64,000 nt of DNA from assembly GCF_029016485.1 (NCBI RefSeq), contig NZ_CP092107.1, forward strand, positions 434,001-498,000, read 5' to 3'. The stretch comes from Vibrio sp. JC009. Lineage in GTDB: Bacteria > Pseudomonadota > Gammaproteobacteria > Enterobacterales > Vibrionaceae. Below are positions 19,161-27,825 of this stretch, piece by piece. The notes beneath the pieces were generated by a model, which saw nothing but the letters and a program-made list of their open reading frames with translations, ran no database searches and was not told where the DNA came from. Made by a program: the position numbers and the translations under genes. Position 1 is the stretch's first letter. Every line of letters begins with the position of its first letter.

Positions 19161-19301
19161 TATTGTCCACCACCTTATCTCCGCCTTGAAGTTGCCCGCA
19201 ATTTTTACATGGTGGTTTCACTGCATTTCATCTCTTCATATTAGCCCCGCAGCAAAACTTCATACGACTTGGTCCAAAACATCCCTTGATAGAAGATCCT
19301 C

Positions 19302-19401
19302 TTATATTCACATAACAATATGAAATTGCTGACTTTTGCTTGCAGGAATAGTTTTACGCTAATCAGCAACTCGTGCTGATGACAAAACTGAGGTCCGAAA
19401 T
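19302..19401 (+). promoter_or_regulatory. Duplicated promoter/leader of second C25 protease gene
   Basis: Second copy of the leader described at 16659-16756. TTGCTG (19326-19331) and TAGTTT (19349-19354) are 17 bases apart. The hairpin is ATCAGC/GCTGAT (19362-19367, 19375-19380), again with a 7-base loop. GAGGT lies about 8 bases before ATG 19402. The shared spacing and compensated stem change suggest that both genes are controlled in the same way. Confidence 0.55.
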
Positions 19402-22008
19402 ATGAATAATCTGCAAGCACGGATACCCCTGTTAGCACTTGCGTTAACAGCAATACCGGTAGCGGCAGGCAGCCATGTTGATCTGCAACTGGAAAACCGG
19501 CAAAAAATCACAATCACTCAACCCCATATCGACTTTAACTTTGATGAAAAAAGAGGGGCTATTTATGAAATAAACCGAAGCGATAACGGCGCGCACTTTA
19601 TCGCCTATATAAAATCCTTCCACCGGGCAGAGGTGAAACTTGATGGTGACAAATACACCCGAATCATTCTTCCCAATGCAAGCAGCGAGTCCGAAGAGGG
19701 CTGGCCGGAAATCGAATCGTACCGGAAAATGGTTCCGATTCCGGACAACACCAGAGTTGAAATTAAAATCCAGCCAGCCAGCACTTTCTGGAGTGAAAGG
19801 TATCAAGATATAGTTCTGAGTCCACGCCAGCCTGCGGTACCTGATGTTGAAATCGAAAGCACGGGTGAGCGTCCCGATCTGAACATGCCATTTGTTAAAA
19901 ACATACAGGCTTATCAGCAGGAGTTACCTGAAAAACCACTGATTGAGGTGGAAAGCATTGCTAAGGCCGGCAGCAAAAGTATCGCTGTTCTGAAGTTCAA
20001 TCCAATCCGCTACAACCCGCTAACCAAAGAATTGCGCATCGCCTCTCAGGTCCATTTTGACCTGATATTTCATACAGATAACTCAGACGCGAAAAATCAG
20101 CCAGTCTATCCGGAGCAAACTGAAAACAACCGGCCGGTTGCTGTTACTGCTCAGAGTGCTGACTATCTGATCGTTACTCCCAACGAGTATGTTGCGACCC
20201 TTCGCCCCTTTGTAGAGTGGAAGAAAAAGCTTGGCTATAAGGTGTTTGTGGCTTCGCTAAACGTTACCGGATCTACCTTCGATAGTATCAAACGATACTT
20301 AACCAACGCCTACCGGGCCCGGAATGCAACAAAGTATGTCTTGCTCATTGGGGATCACGAACAGTTGCCAGCCAAGAAAATTGAGGGGCATCCATTCCAT
20401 GACCATGGCAACCCTGGTTCTCATATCTGGCATACCGATTATGAATACACCCGTTTAAACGGTGATGACTATTTACCTGATGTGGCGCTTGGCAGAATGC
20501 CGGCTGACAATATCAACGAGCTGCAAATAATGTTAAACCGCTCCATCGCCTATCAGCAAAACCCTCCACGCGACGGTAACTTTGACCATGCGCTCCTGGC
20601 CGGTCAGTTTCAGGATCTGGCTAATGCTGTAGGTGAGGAATACGACGGCAAAGCAGCCCGTATGTTTATGGAAGATCTGCACCGCGTAGCTGATTTTATC
20701 GGTCCGGACTACGACTTCTTCGCAAGTACTCCGCAAAACCCGGATCCGCACAACAAAGGCTATACCGTCCATACAGCCCTTTATTGGGAAGGGGGGCTGA
20801 CAAACCCTCAAACTGGTGAATTTAAAGACCTGAAATATGGTGGCTGGGGCTATGGCAGCGGACGTATTGATCCACCAGAAAAAATTCCTTTAGTCTGGAA
20901 ACAGATGGGCGATGGCGATAACGCAACCATTTCACGAATAATCAACAACGGAGTGGGATTTGTCCTTCACAGAGATCATGGCTACGGCAATGGCAGTGGA
21001 TGGGCCCACCCCAGATTTGTCAGCGCCCATACCGAAGCTCTGGCGAACCAGACATACCCTTTTGTTTTTAGCCTGAACTGCGCAACCGGATGGTTTGACG
21101 GCAAAGATACTTTTGCAGAATCCTGGGTTCTGAATGCGGACAAGGGAGCCGTGGCATTTCTTGGTGCCGCCAGAGTCAGTTATTCTGGTTATAACGACCT
21201 TTTCCACGTCGGTCTGTTTGATTCTTTCTGGGAAGAGTACGACAGCACATGGGAAAGCGCTGCATATGAGCCATCATGGCGTCCGGCTGTTGCAATGAAC
21301 CGCGCTAAAGAACGTGTTTATGCAACCTATGGTACCACCCAGCCAAAACCCTTACTAACCGCAAGACTGTTTAACTATCTTGGCGATCCGGAGCTTGAGT
21401 TGCGAACTAAAGCGCCTGAAGAGTATGACGTTGAATTTGAACGCAGAGTAGAAAAAGGTAAACGTGCTAACTACCACGTAAACGTCAGCCGAAACCGAAA
21501 CCCGGTACGGGATGCCAAAATCACCATAGAGCTGGCGGATAACAACTTTAAAACAGCGACAACCGGGCAAAATGGTCAGGCTGTATTTATGAATATCACT
21601 CCCACAAGAAACTTCAACCTGACCGTAAACAAACACAATGCCGTTCCTTTTACTGCTGAAGTTGAAGTCTTTGAGCGTCCTAAGCCACCAGTGCAGCCTC
21701 CAAGACCACCTGTGCAACCACCAGTACAGCCGCCGGTGCAACCTGTTTTAGTTCCACCTCAGCCCCCAAGGCAACCTGTTATACCACCAGCTAAGCCACC
21801 AAGGCAGCCGGTGTTAGCACCTCAACCACCCGTAACAACACCTGTTCAGCCTCCAAAGCAACCGGTAGCGTTTCCTAATTCACCAACTCCTACACCGGCA
21901 AAACCTAAAGAGCCTCCAGGTACCGCCCCTGCAGCTGCTGGCACAGGAGTCTGGTTTATTCTTCTGACAGGCATAACCGCTCTGCTTCGCAGAAAAAATC
22001 GCCGGTAA
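19402..22008 (+). CDS. Secreted gingipain-like C25 cysteine protease, copy 2
   Basis: 868 residues; a tandem paralogue of the preceding gene, alignable from the signal peptide (ends PVAAGS) through the propeptide-like region, catalytic domain (His523/His526 in LHRDHGYGNG, Cys560 in SLNCATGWFD) and Ig-like domain. It differs in carrying a proline-rich spacer of about 80 residues (from about 757; repeats such as PPVQPPRPP and PPRQPV) before the tail. The tail is AAAGTGVWFILLTGITALLRRKNRR, so the Gly-Gly of the sorting motif is replaced by Ala-Ala-Gly. The spacer could span the cell wall or hold the enzyme away from the surface. Substrate unknown. Confidence 0.85.
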   Translation: MNNLQARIPLLALALTAIPVAAGSHVDLQLENRQKITITQPHIDFNFDEKRGAIYEINRSDNGAHFIAYIKSFHRAEVKLDGDKYTRIILPNASSESEEGWPEIESYRKMVPIPDNTRVEIKIQPASTFWSERYQDIVLSPRQPAVPDVEIESTGERPDLNMPFVKNIQAYQQELPEKPLIEVESIAKAGSKSIAVLKFNPIRYNPLTKELRIASQVHFDLIFHTDNSDAKNQPVYPEQTENNRPVAVTAQSADYLIVTPNEYVATLRPFVEWKKKLGYKVFVASLNVTGSTFDSIKRYLTNAYRARNATKYVLLIGDHEQLPAKKIEGHPFHDHGNPGSHIWHTDYEYTRLNGDDYLPDVALGRMPADNINELQIMLNRSIAYQQNPPRDGNFDHALLAGQFQDLANAVGEEYDGKAARMFMEDLHRVADFIGPDYDFFASTPQNPDPHNKGYTVHTALYWEGGLTNPQTGEFKDLKYGGWGYGSGRIDPPEKIPLVWKQMGDGDNATISRIINNGVGFVLHRDHGYGNGSGWAHPRFVSAHTEALANQTYPFVFSLNCATGWFDGKDTFAESWVLNADKGAVAFLGAARVSYSGYNDLFHVGLFDSFWEEYDSTWESAAYEPSWRPAVAMNRAKERVYATYGTTQPKPLLTARLFNYLGDPELELRTKAPEEYDVEFERRVEKGKRANYHVNVSRNRNPVRDAKITIELADNNFKTATTGQNGQAVFMNITPTRNFNLTVNKHNAVPFTAEVEVFERPKPPVQPPRPPVQPPVQPPVQPVLVPPQPPRQPVIPPAKPPRQPVLAPQPPVTTPVQPPKQPVAFPNSPTPTPAKPKEPPGTAPAAAGTGVWFILLTGITALLRRKNRR

Positions 22009-22033
22009 GCCCGTAACTTAAAGCATGTATGAT

Positions 22034-22060
22034 AAAGCCTCTGTTAAATAGAGGCTTTTA
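22034..22060 (+). terminator. Rho-independent terminator after protease copy 2
   Basis: Stem AAAGCCTCT/AGAGGCTTT (22034-22042 with 22050-22058) and a short T tract, 25 bases after the stop codon. Confidence 0.8.
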
Positions 22061-22223
22061 TTCCATATAAGGTTTATTAATTATATATGCGACAAGTAAC
22101 ACAGCAGATAAGTCTATTAGTTTGAAGATGATCCTATTTTCAATGCAACCATTTGAACTTAAACAGCATCATTATTATTAGTTTCATAAGGAAATTAATC
22201 CACATGCATAAGTGAGGCTTAAG

Positions 22224-23093
22224 ATGATAAAAAGCACGGATATCGTCGACATAAAATATTTAAAAACATTTCACAAAGTAAGTGAGTGTAAAAGCTTTTC
22301 CGATGCTGCCGAGTCCCTATTTTTAACTCAACCAGCCGTATCACAGCATATAAAGAAAATTGAAAACTCAATAGGTTTTCCTGTCCTGGAGCGAGGCCGG
22401 GAGATAAAGCTAACCAAAGAGGGAAAAGTTCTTCTTAAATATACAAAAAAAAGCATAGAACTGCATAAGAGGCTGCTATATGAACTTAGCAACGACAGTA
22501 GCAACCAGCATTACAAAATCGCCATATCAAATAAATTTTGTATAAAAGTAGCTGGAGCTCTTTACAACCTGCTCATCGATATTGTTGATAAAAACCTTAT
22601 TATTACTCACTTTGATGAAGAGAGTGAAATTAACATTAATGAATATGACATCGTACTTGGTCTTTTAAACGCACCGGATAAAGGTGGGTGCCTGGTAAAA
22701 GCGGAAGATCCCAGATATAGCCTGTTCTTTTCATTTGATAAGGACTCTAAGCCTAAAAAAGTGGTACACAGCACAGAACTTAGCTATCTAAAAGCGAAAC
22801 AGCTGATTGAATTTAATGGTATAGATACCAGTCAGATTACCAGTTGGATCGGTGCTGATACATCGCTTTATATGCATCAGCAAGCCAAAAGTGACGATAC
22901 TTTGGTTATTTGCCCCTGCTGGAGTATCTGTGACTCTCCATATAACAAGATAGCAACCCAGGAGTGTATAAACTGTTATGCATGGTGCAGTGACTACCTG
23001 GTAGAACTACTGCAGGAAAAAAACCTTGATGATGAACTCAGGAAAATGCTGATCAAGATGACCAGTCACTCATGCTGTATTAAACACAGATAG
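22224..23093 (+). CDS. LysR-type regulator with cysteine-rich C-terminus
   Basis: 289 residues from ATG 22224, which has GAGG 6-7 bases upstream; a GTG at 22212 is the alternative. Residues about 10-70 are a clear LysR winged helix-turn-helix (FSDAAESLFLTQPAVSQHIKKIE). The rest matches a LysR effector domain poorly by eye, and its last 60 residues hold eight cysteines (CPCWSIC near 230, then ECINCYAWC, then SCC near the end), suggesting metal, Fe-S or thiol sensing. It lies just upstream of the Tad pilus genes and may regulate them; this is inferred from position only. Codon use is AT-rich, like the Tad genes. Confidence 0.8.
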   Translation: MIKSTDIVDIKYLKTFHKVSECKSFSDAAESLFLTQPAVSQHIKKIENSIGFPVLERGREIKLTKEGKVLLKYTKKSIELHKRLLYELSNDSSNQHYKIAISNKFCIKVAGALYNLLIDIVDKNLIITHFDEESEININEYDIVLGLLNAPDKGGCLVKAEDPRYSLFFSFDKDSKPKKVVHSTELSYLKAKQLIEFNGIDTSQITSWIGADTSLYMHQQAKSDDTLVICPCWSICDSPYNKIATQECINCYAWCSDYLVELLQEKNLDDELRKMLIKMTSHSCCIKHR

Positions 23094-23120
23094 GGTTCAA
23101 AATGAGCGCGGTATTTCTTC

Positions 23121-23573
23121 CTAACCCATTAAAAACGACAACATTATCCCCGATAAACCGGCAGCACCAATAGGAACACCAAAGGCAACACCTGCCTTAT
23201 TGGCGTTCTTCAATCCACCGTGGTAAATAACCGTCGCAATTATCTGAATAATTGCGAATACTGCTCCAATTAATAAAACAGCCGGGTATACCTCTGGCTT
23301 AATCGCTACACTATATGCAAAAAGCAGTTTTGCATCACCAGCGCCCCACACCCCAATTAAAAACAAAACGACGCCCACAACTAATATAGAAAGTGCATAA
23401 GGCATAGTGTGTATAAAGTCACCACCAGAAACTGCTAATACTAGCGAACCGATCAGGACTGCAATAACTTGTTTATTTGATATAGTACGATTTCTTATAT
23501 CATTAAAGCAGACTCGTAGCGTCAGGATCGTGATCGCAAATATAATAAGAATCGACAAATAGGTAGTTAGCAT
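23121..23573 (-). CDS. tadV: Flp prepilin peptidase TadV (CpaA)
   Basis: 150 residues and mostly membrane-embedded (about 4-5 helices), the short form of the type IV prepilin peptidase family without the N-terminal methylase domain. The two catalytic aspartates are visible: Asp25 in FNDIRNRTIS and Asp80 in WGAGDAKLL. It should cut the Flp pilin and the TadE/TadF pseudopilins at the inner membrane. It is transcribed away from flp, with a 192-base shared upstream region (23574-23765), so both promoters may be co-regulated. In many tad loci tadV lies within the operon instead. Confidence 0.9.
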   Translation of the reverse strand: MLTTYLSILIIFAITILTLRVCFNDIRNRTISNKQVIAVLIGSLVLAVSGGDFIHTMPYALSILVVGVVLFLIGVWGAGDAKLLFAYSVAIKPEVYPAVLLIGAVFAIIQIIATVIYHGGLKNANKAGVAFGVPIGAAGLSGIMLSFLMG

Positions 23574-23765
23574 AAAAATCCTTAAGTTAATCGCTAAGTC
23601 AGCAATTCTAATACAATTTAAACCATTTAAGAATAATAAATCAGCATTTTTATTATAAAAAAGTTAACTAATAACTATTGGTTATAGCTCCATAAGCTTA
23701 TGAAATTGTATTCCACACGTATGAAAAATATATTGCAATTTCCAATGACAATGAGGAAAACCATT

Positions 23766-23984
23766 ATGTTGCACACAATTTCAACGTCCATATATATCAA
23801 AACAACTGAGTCTATCCGTAGCTTTATTCACAACGAACGCGGTGTAACTGCTGTTGAATACGCGATTATTGCGGTTGCTATGTCGGGAATCGCGCTGACA
23901 TTTGTTAACCAATCTGGTGTAAAAAGTGCTATATCAAACATGGCGACAACCATCAGCAACAACCTAACTAACGCTCAAAATTAA
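23766..23984 (+). CDS. flp: Flp type IVb pilin
   Basis: 72 residues from ATG 23766 (GAGG about 11 bases upstream); in-frame ATGs at 23700, 23721 and 23745 would make an unusually long leader. The Flp signature is clear: basic leader, Gly26, then VTAVEY, with Glu and Tyr at +5 and +6 of the mature protein, followed by a hydrophobic helix. TadV should cleave after Gly26, giving a mature pilin of about 46 residues. It is the first gene of the plus-strand tad operon and the only flp gene visible. Confidence 0.92.
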   Translation: MLHTISTSIYIKTTESIRSFIHNERGVTAVEYAIIAVAMSGIALTFVNQSGVKSAISNMATTISNNLTNAQN

Positions 23985-24001
23985 CTAACGCGCTTCTACC
24001 T

Positions 24002-24022
24002 GGAGCATCAATACCATGCTCC
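24002..24022 (+). promoter_or_regulatory. Hairpin between flp and rcpC
   Basis: Perfect 7-bp stem GGAGCAT/ATGCTCC (24002-24008 with 24016-24022), 18 bases after the flp stop and just before the rcpC ribosome site; only a short TTTT lies beyond. Such hairpins often act as partial terminators or RNase barriers, so that pilin mRNA exceeds that of the assembly genes. This role is inferred. Confidence 0.5.
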
Positions 24023-24046
24023 GGGTATTTTGTCAGAGAGCATGAT

Positions 24047-24832
24047 ATGAGTCGTCCTATATTATTCCTATTTATCGCAGCAATCACTTTAACCGCCACT
24101 TTTTATCTAAAAGATGCCCTGTTTTCCAATTCAGAAGTAGTGGTGGAAGAACAGGCTGAAGAACAGATCCGAATAGCGTTACTAACCCAATCTGTTTCCA
24201 GAGGGCAAGTTGCTCGTCCGGAGCATGTTTCGTATAAAACAATACCTGTTAGCACTGCTAAGCAAAAGGGTTACCCGCTAGAGAAAAGCCCGGCTCTTAC
24301 TCCTGTTACTCGCTACCGACGCGATTTAAGCACCGGGGATGCACTAATAGCGGAGTTTATTGCAAATCCTGATGATGATGAATATGCACTTCTGGCCTTA
24401 AAAAAAGGACATATTCCTTATTTCTACAAAACGCAAAGCAATAGCTTTATTGACTCCCTGCCCCTGAGATCCGGAGATAAAGTCAGTTTCCTTTCTACTA
24501 CATCTTCTCAGTCAAATATTCTTGAAACTGGCTACTCAGATATTGCTGATATTACGGCGCAGATAATTATTAACGATACCGATGTTCTTCAGGTTATCCG
24601 GCCAGATGAAGACGCTATCGAATTAGCTCTCGAGCAAGGAGAGAAACCCGAGTACAGCGTTGTAGTAGCACTATCCATTGAAGAAACGCTACTTCTGGAA
24701 ATGGCACAGAAAGTTGGAGATGTAACCATGGTGCCGGCTAAGTTGGCACAAACATATCAATCAGTCCGAAGCAGTGATCTTATCGAAGGACAACATGGCG
24801 TGCGCGAATTAAGAGCAGAGGTTAAAAAATGA
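24047..24832 (+). CDS. rcpC: Flp pilus assembly protein RcpC (CpaB)
   Basis: 261 residues. One N-terminal membrane helix (ILFLFIAAITLTATFYL) is followed by an SAF-like domain starting near residue 45 (LLTQSVSRGQVARPEHV) and the RcpC/CpaB C-terminal domain. It acts in the periplasm and is thought to modify or stabilise the secretin channel. The last codons overlap the rcpA start (ATGA). Order flp-rcpC-rcpA-rcpB-tadZ is the Aggregatibacter-type tad arrangement. Confidence 0.88.
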   Translation: MSRPILFLFIAAITLTATFYLKDALFSNSEVVVEEQAEEQIRIALLTQSVSRGQVARPEHVSYKTIPVSTAKQKGYPLEKSPALTPVTRYRRDLSTGDALIAEFIANPDDDEYALLALKKGHIPYFYKTQSNSFIDSLPLRSGDKVSFLSTTSSQSNILETGYSDIADITAQIIINDTDVLQVIRPDEDAIELALEQGEKPEYSVVVALSIEETLLLEMAQKVGDVTMVPAKLAQTYQSVRSSDLIEGQHGVRELRAEVKK

Positions 24833-26160
24833 TAAGCAGTAAATTAAGCAAGTATATTTTAATCTTAACTATGGTTTTTCCTCTAACTGCAAACGCTGCA
24901 ACTCAGCTAAATTTGAACGAAGGCGGAGCAAAAACCATCAAAGTAAATCGCAATATTGATACTGCCTTTACCTCAAATCCGAAAGTTGCTGACTATAAAG
25001 TTATTGATGAAACCAGAATCGTTGTCTATGGCAAAAACGCAGGATTAGCCAGTGTCATTATCTATGACCGGTCAGGTAATGAGGTTTATAACGCAGAAGT
25101 CATTGTTAACAAAAGCCTTCGTCACGTAAAGCAAGTACTTGTCGCGCACTTTCCTGGCGAGGAAATAGACCTTAGCAATGCTGGTAACCAGGTCGTGCTA
25201 GAAGGAACGGTAAGCAGTGAAGAAATAAAACGACAAGTCGAACGGTTTGTCGGTGAGGCATTAAATCAAGAGGTATCAGTTAACGAACCTGCTGTACCTA
25301 GCAAGGACGCAGACTCCTCCGGTTCCCTTTTCTATGCAGCTTCATACAATTACGCTGGTGTAATCAATAACCTGAAGGTACTCACAACAAATCAGATCAA
25401 TGTGAAGCTGACTGTAGCCGAAGTTTCCAGTTCTTTCCTTAGTCAACTCGGTGTCTCTTATTCTAATACCGGTGTAGCCGGGAAATTTAAGATCACTCAG
25501 CTTGTGGATATAACCGCGTACGACATAGTAGGACTTATTTCTGCCAAGGACGATGATCGTATAGGGCAAGTGCTGGCAGAGCCGAATCTATCGGTAATTT
25601 CCGGCGAAACCGCCAGTTTTCTGGTAGGTGGAGAATTACCAATGGTTATCAATGGTAAAAATGGCCCCGAATTTCAATTTAAAGAGTATGGCATAAAACT
25701 CTCCATGGTAGCGAAGGTGTTGGATGTAGAAAATATCCGCCTGTCTCTGTTTCCTGAAGTGAGCTCCATCGACGAATCACGAAGTGATAGCAATGCTTTT
25801 TATACTCTCCCATCACTAAGGACCCGCAGGGCTCAGACTACCGTTCAGCTAAAAGATGGACAAAGCTTCGTTCTGGCCGGGCTTCTGACTACCGAAGAGC
25901 GAGAGTCTTTGAGCAAAATTCCCATCCTTGGAGATATCCCACTGCTCGGAGCGCTGTTCAGTCACTCTTCTACCGACAGAACAAAAACCGAATTAATAAT
26001 TGTTGCAACCGTAAATCTGGTTGAGCCGCTGGAAAGCGAAAAAGTAAAACTTCCACGCTTTCAGGCAACCAGCGATCTTGAACGTCTGCTAAGAATCGAC
26101 TTATCCGGAGAACAAAGTCAGGAGCTGGAGATGACCATTCACGAGGGAGGATTTAACTAA
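24829..26160 (+). CDS. rcpA: Flp pilus outer-membrane secretin RcpA (CpaC)
   Basis: 443 residues with a signal peptide ending TANAA. An N-terminal pilus-assembly domain (VNRNIDTAFTSNPKVADYKV) and a BON-like segment (NQVVLEGTVSSEEIKRQVE) precede the secretin core (LAEPNLSVISGETASFLVGGE, EYGIKLSMVAKVL, TVQLKDGQSFVLAGLL). It forms the ring through which the Flp pilus leaves the outer membrane. The gene overlaps rcpC by 4 bases and rcpB by 1 base. Length and domain order are normal for the family. Confidence 0.93.
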   Translation: MISSKLSKYILILTMVFPLTANAATQLNLNEGGAKTIKVNRNIDTAFTSNPKVADYKVIDETRIVVYGKNAGLASVIIYDRSGNEVYNAEVIVNKSLRHVKQVLVAHFPGEEIDLSNAGNQVVLEGTVSSEEIKRQVERFVGEALNQEVSVNEPAVPSKDADSSGSLFYAASYNYAGVINNLKVLTTNQINVKLTVAEVSSSFLSQLGVSYSNTGVAGKFKITQLVDITAYDIVGLISAKDDDRIGQVLAEPNLSVISGETASFLVGGELPMVINGKNGPEFQFKEYGIKLSMVAKVLDVENIRLSLFPEVSSIDESRSDSNAFYTLPSLRTRRAQTTVQLKDGQSFVLAGLLTTEERESLSKIPILGDIPLLGALFSHSSTDRTKTELIIVATVNLVEPLESEKVKLPRFQATSDLERLLRIDLSGEQSQELEMTIHEGGFN

Positions 26161-26618
26161 TGAAAAAGCTACTGCTCCTTGTATTAGCAAGCCTGGTAAC
26201 CGGTTGTGCTCATAACCCTGAAAATGTAACCAAGCTGACTGAGTTAGAAGAAGTTTTTGAGTTCAATATCATCGATACTGATATTGCGCAAAAGCGCAGC
26301 CATGATTTTATATCCGATGTCTACAAGCGCCAGCCTAAGGCAAGTTTTGATATACGGTATCAACCTGATGCCAGCGAGTTTGTAGATACTTTAACAACTC
26401 ATATGAAGCACATCGGCATTCATCCAGATCGAATTAATCTGTCAATAGAGTCCGGCGAATCAAACAAGCAAATATCGATTGTATCCAGCTATATACATAT
26501 CCAGGATAAGAACTGCGGCACCATGTATTTTGCCAAATCTAACCGTTACCCATTTGGTTGCGTTGTCGAATATAACCAGACAAAAATGCTGGCTTCACCA
26601 GAAAAACTAAAAAGGTGA
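26160..26618 (+). CDS. rcpB: RcpB/CpaD-like pilus assembly lipoprotein
   Basis: 152 residues with a lipoprotein signal MKKLLLLVLASLVTGC (acylated Cys16). The mature part has little recognisable sequence, but lies exactly where rcpB (CpaD-like) is found between the secretin and tadZ. It probably assists secretin placement in the outer membrane. The ATG overlaps the rcpA stop (TAATG). The call rests on position and lipobox; primary sequence alone would leave it hypothetical. Two cysteines (NCGTMYF, PFGCVVE) could form a disulphide. Confidence 0.7.
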   Translation: MKKLLLLVLASLVTGCAHNPENVTKLTELEEVFEFNIIDTDIAQKRSHDFISDVYKRQPKASFDIRYQPDASEFVDTLTTHMKHIGIHPDRINLSIESGESNKQISIVSSYIHIQDKNCGTMYFAKSNRYPFGCVVEYNQTKMLASPEKLKR

Positions 26619-26622
26619 AGTT

Positions 26623-27825
26623 ATGGATTTAGATAACCTGTTTAAAAATACACAAAGCAAAAACGATACAAGCAGTAACCACCAGGATTTGATTATTTCT
26701 AAGGACAGTGGATTTATTGAGTCAGTATGTAAGCTTTATGCTATTGAAGACTTTCCAAAACCGTTAGACACTCCGGATCTGGAGCAAAAAGGCGACTGGA
26801 GCAGCGCAACCACATCACTTAAGAACGTAATTTTAGATCTGCGCGAGTCTACAAAACTGATAGATGAAGTGGCTGAGGTATCGGCTAAACTGGATATCAG
26901 CGTCAAGATCATCGTGGTGAGCAATCAGGATTCAATCCGTATTAAAAACAAAGTGCTCGAACTGGGTGCTAACTATGCACTCTGGGATGAAGAACTAAAC
27001 GAGCTACTATCCATTATCGTTTCTGCCGCTGAGTCAAATATATCCGGGACCATTAAAACCCGCGAAGCAAAGCGAATATTACTACTGGGAACCAAAGGCG
27101 GAATTGGCGTTTCAACGTTAGCTTCCAGTCTGGGACATGCGTTATCAAACGGTGCAAGTTTGCGAACCTTGCTGGTTGACCATGATTCCTATGCAATCAA
27201 CAGTGATATTTTCCTTGCCATGAAAGGGGTCAAACCAAGGCAGATCAGTGAAGACCTGAATGATAGAGATGTCGATAGTGCAATCGCACACACTTATATC
27301 AACAAAGTACAGGAAAAGTTTGATTTTCTGGCTATGGAAAAAGCGCACGAGTGTATTGGTCTTCATACCCGAATGCTAAGCAAACTGTCCGGGGAAATCG
27401 CCGGGGAGTACAACTTTATTATTGATGCCGTACCTGTTAACGCCTTTGATGAAATCTGCGCTCATCAGGATTTAAGCACTAAATATCATCGAATCTATGT
27501 GATTTGTGATACTTCAGTAGCATCGCTACGCGCCTATAACCAGATTCGTAAAAACCTCAACAAGTCAGAACATAGCGTTATTTTTATTCATAACAGACCA
27601 GTCAAAGACTATCTGGTTTCCGTTGATGATGCCAAAGAACGTATGAAACAGAAAAACGCACTCTATATAGGGTACGAAGCCGGACTGGAGAAGCGGCTTA
27701 TCCAGCAAGGTCAAATCACTATTGAAAAAACAAAATTAAAAAAAGCGCTTGAGGATCTGCTTGCCGAGCTTGTAGGAAAACCTAAAGAGAAAAAATTCCG
27801 CTTTTCACTATTTAAGAAATCATGA
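26623..27825 (+). CDS. tadZ: Flp pilus localisation ATPase TadZ (CpaE)
   Basis: 400 residues. The first 140 form an atypical receiver-like domain (VILDLRESTKLIDEVAEV) without a clear phosphorylatable aspartate pattern. Then comes a MinD/ParA-type ATPase with deviant Walker A GTKGGIGVSTLAS near residue 155-167 and LLVDHDSYAINSDIF. TadZ homologues place the pilus machine at a cell pole. The lysine-rich C-terminus (KKALEDLLAELVGKPKEKKF) overlaps tadA by 4 bases. Confidence 0.9.
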   Translation: MDLDNLFKNTQSKNDTSSNHQDLIISKDSGFIESVCKLYAIEDFPKPLDTPDLEQKGDWSSATTSLKNVILDLRESTKLIDEVAEVSAKLDISVKIIVVSNQDSIRIKNKVLELGANYALWDEELNELLSIIVSAAESNISGTIKTREAKRILLLGTKGGIGVSTLASSLGHALSNGASLRTLLVDHDSYAINSDIFLAMKGVKPRQISEDLNDRDVDSAIAHTYINKVQEKFDFLAMEKAHECIGLHTRMLSKLSGEIAGEYNFIIDAVPVNAFDEICAHQDLSTKYHRIYVICDTSVASLRAYNQIRKNLNKSEHSVIFIHNRPVKDYLVSVDDAKERMKQKNALYIGYEAGLEKRLIQQGQITIEKTKLKKALEDLLAELVGKPKEKKFRFSLFKKS

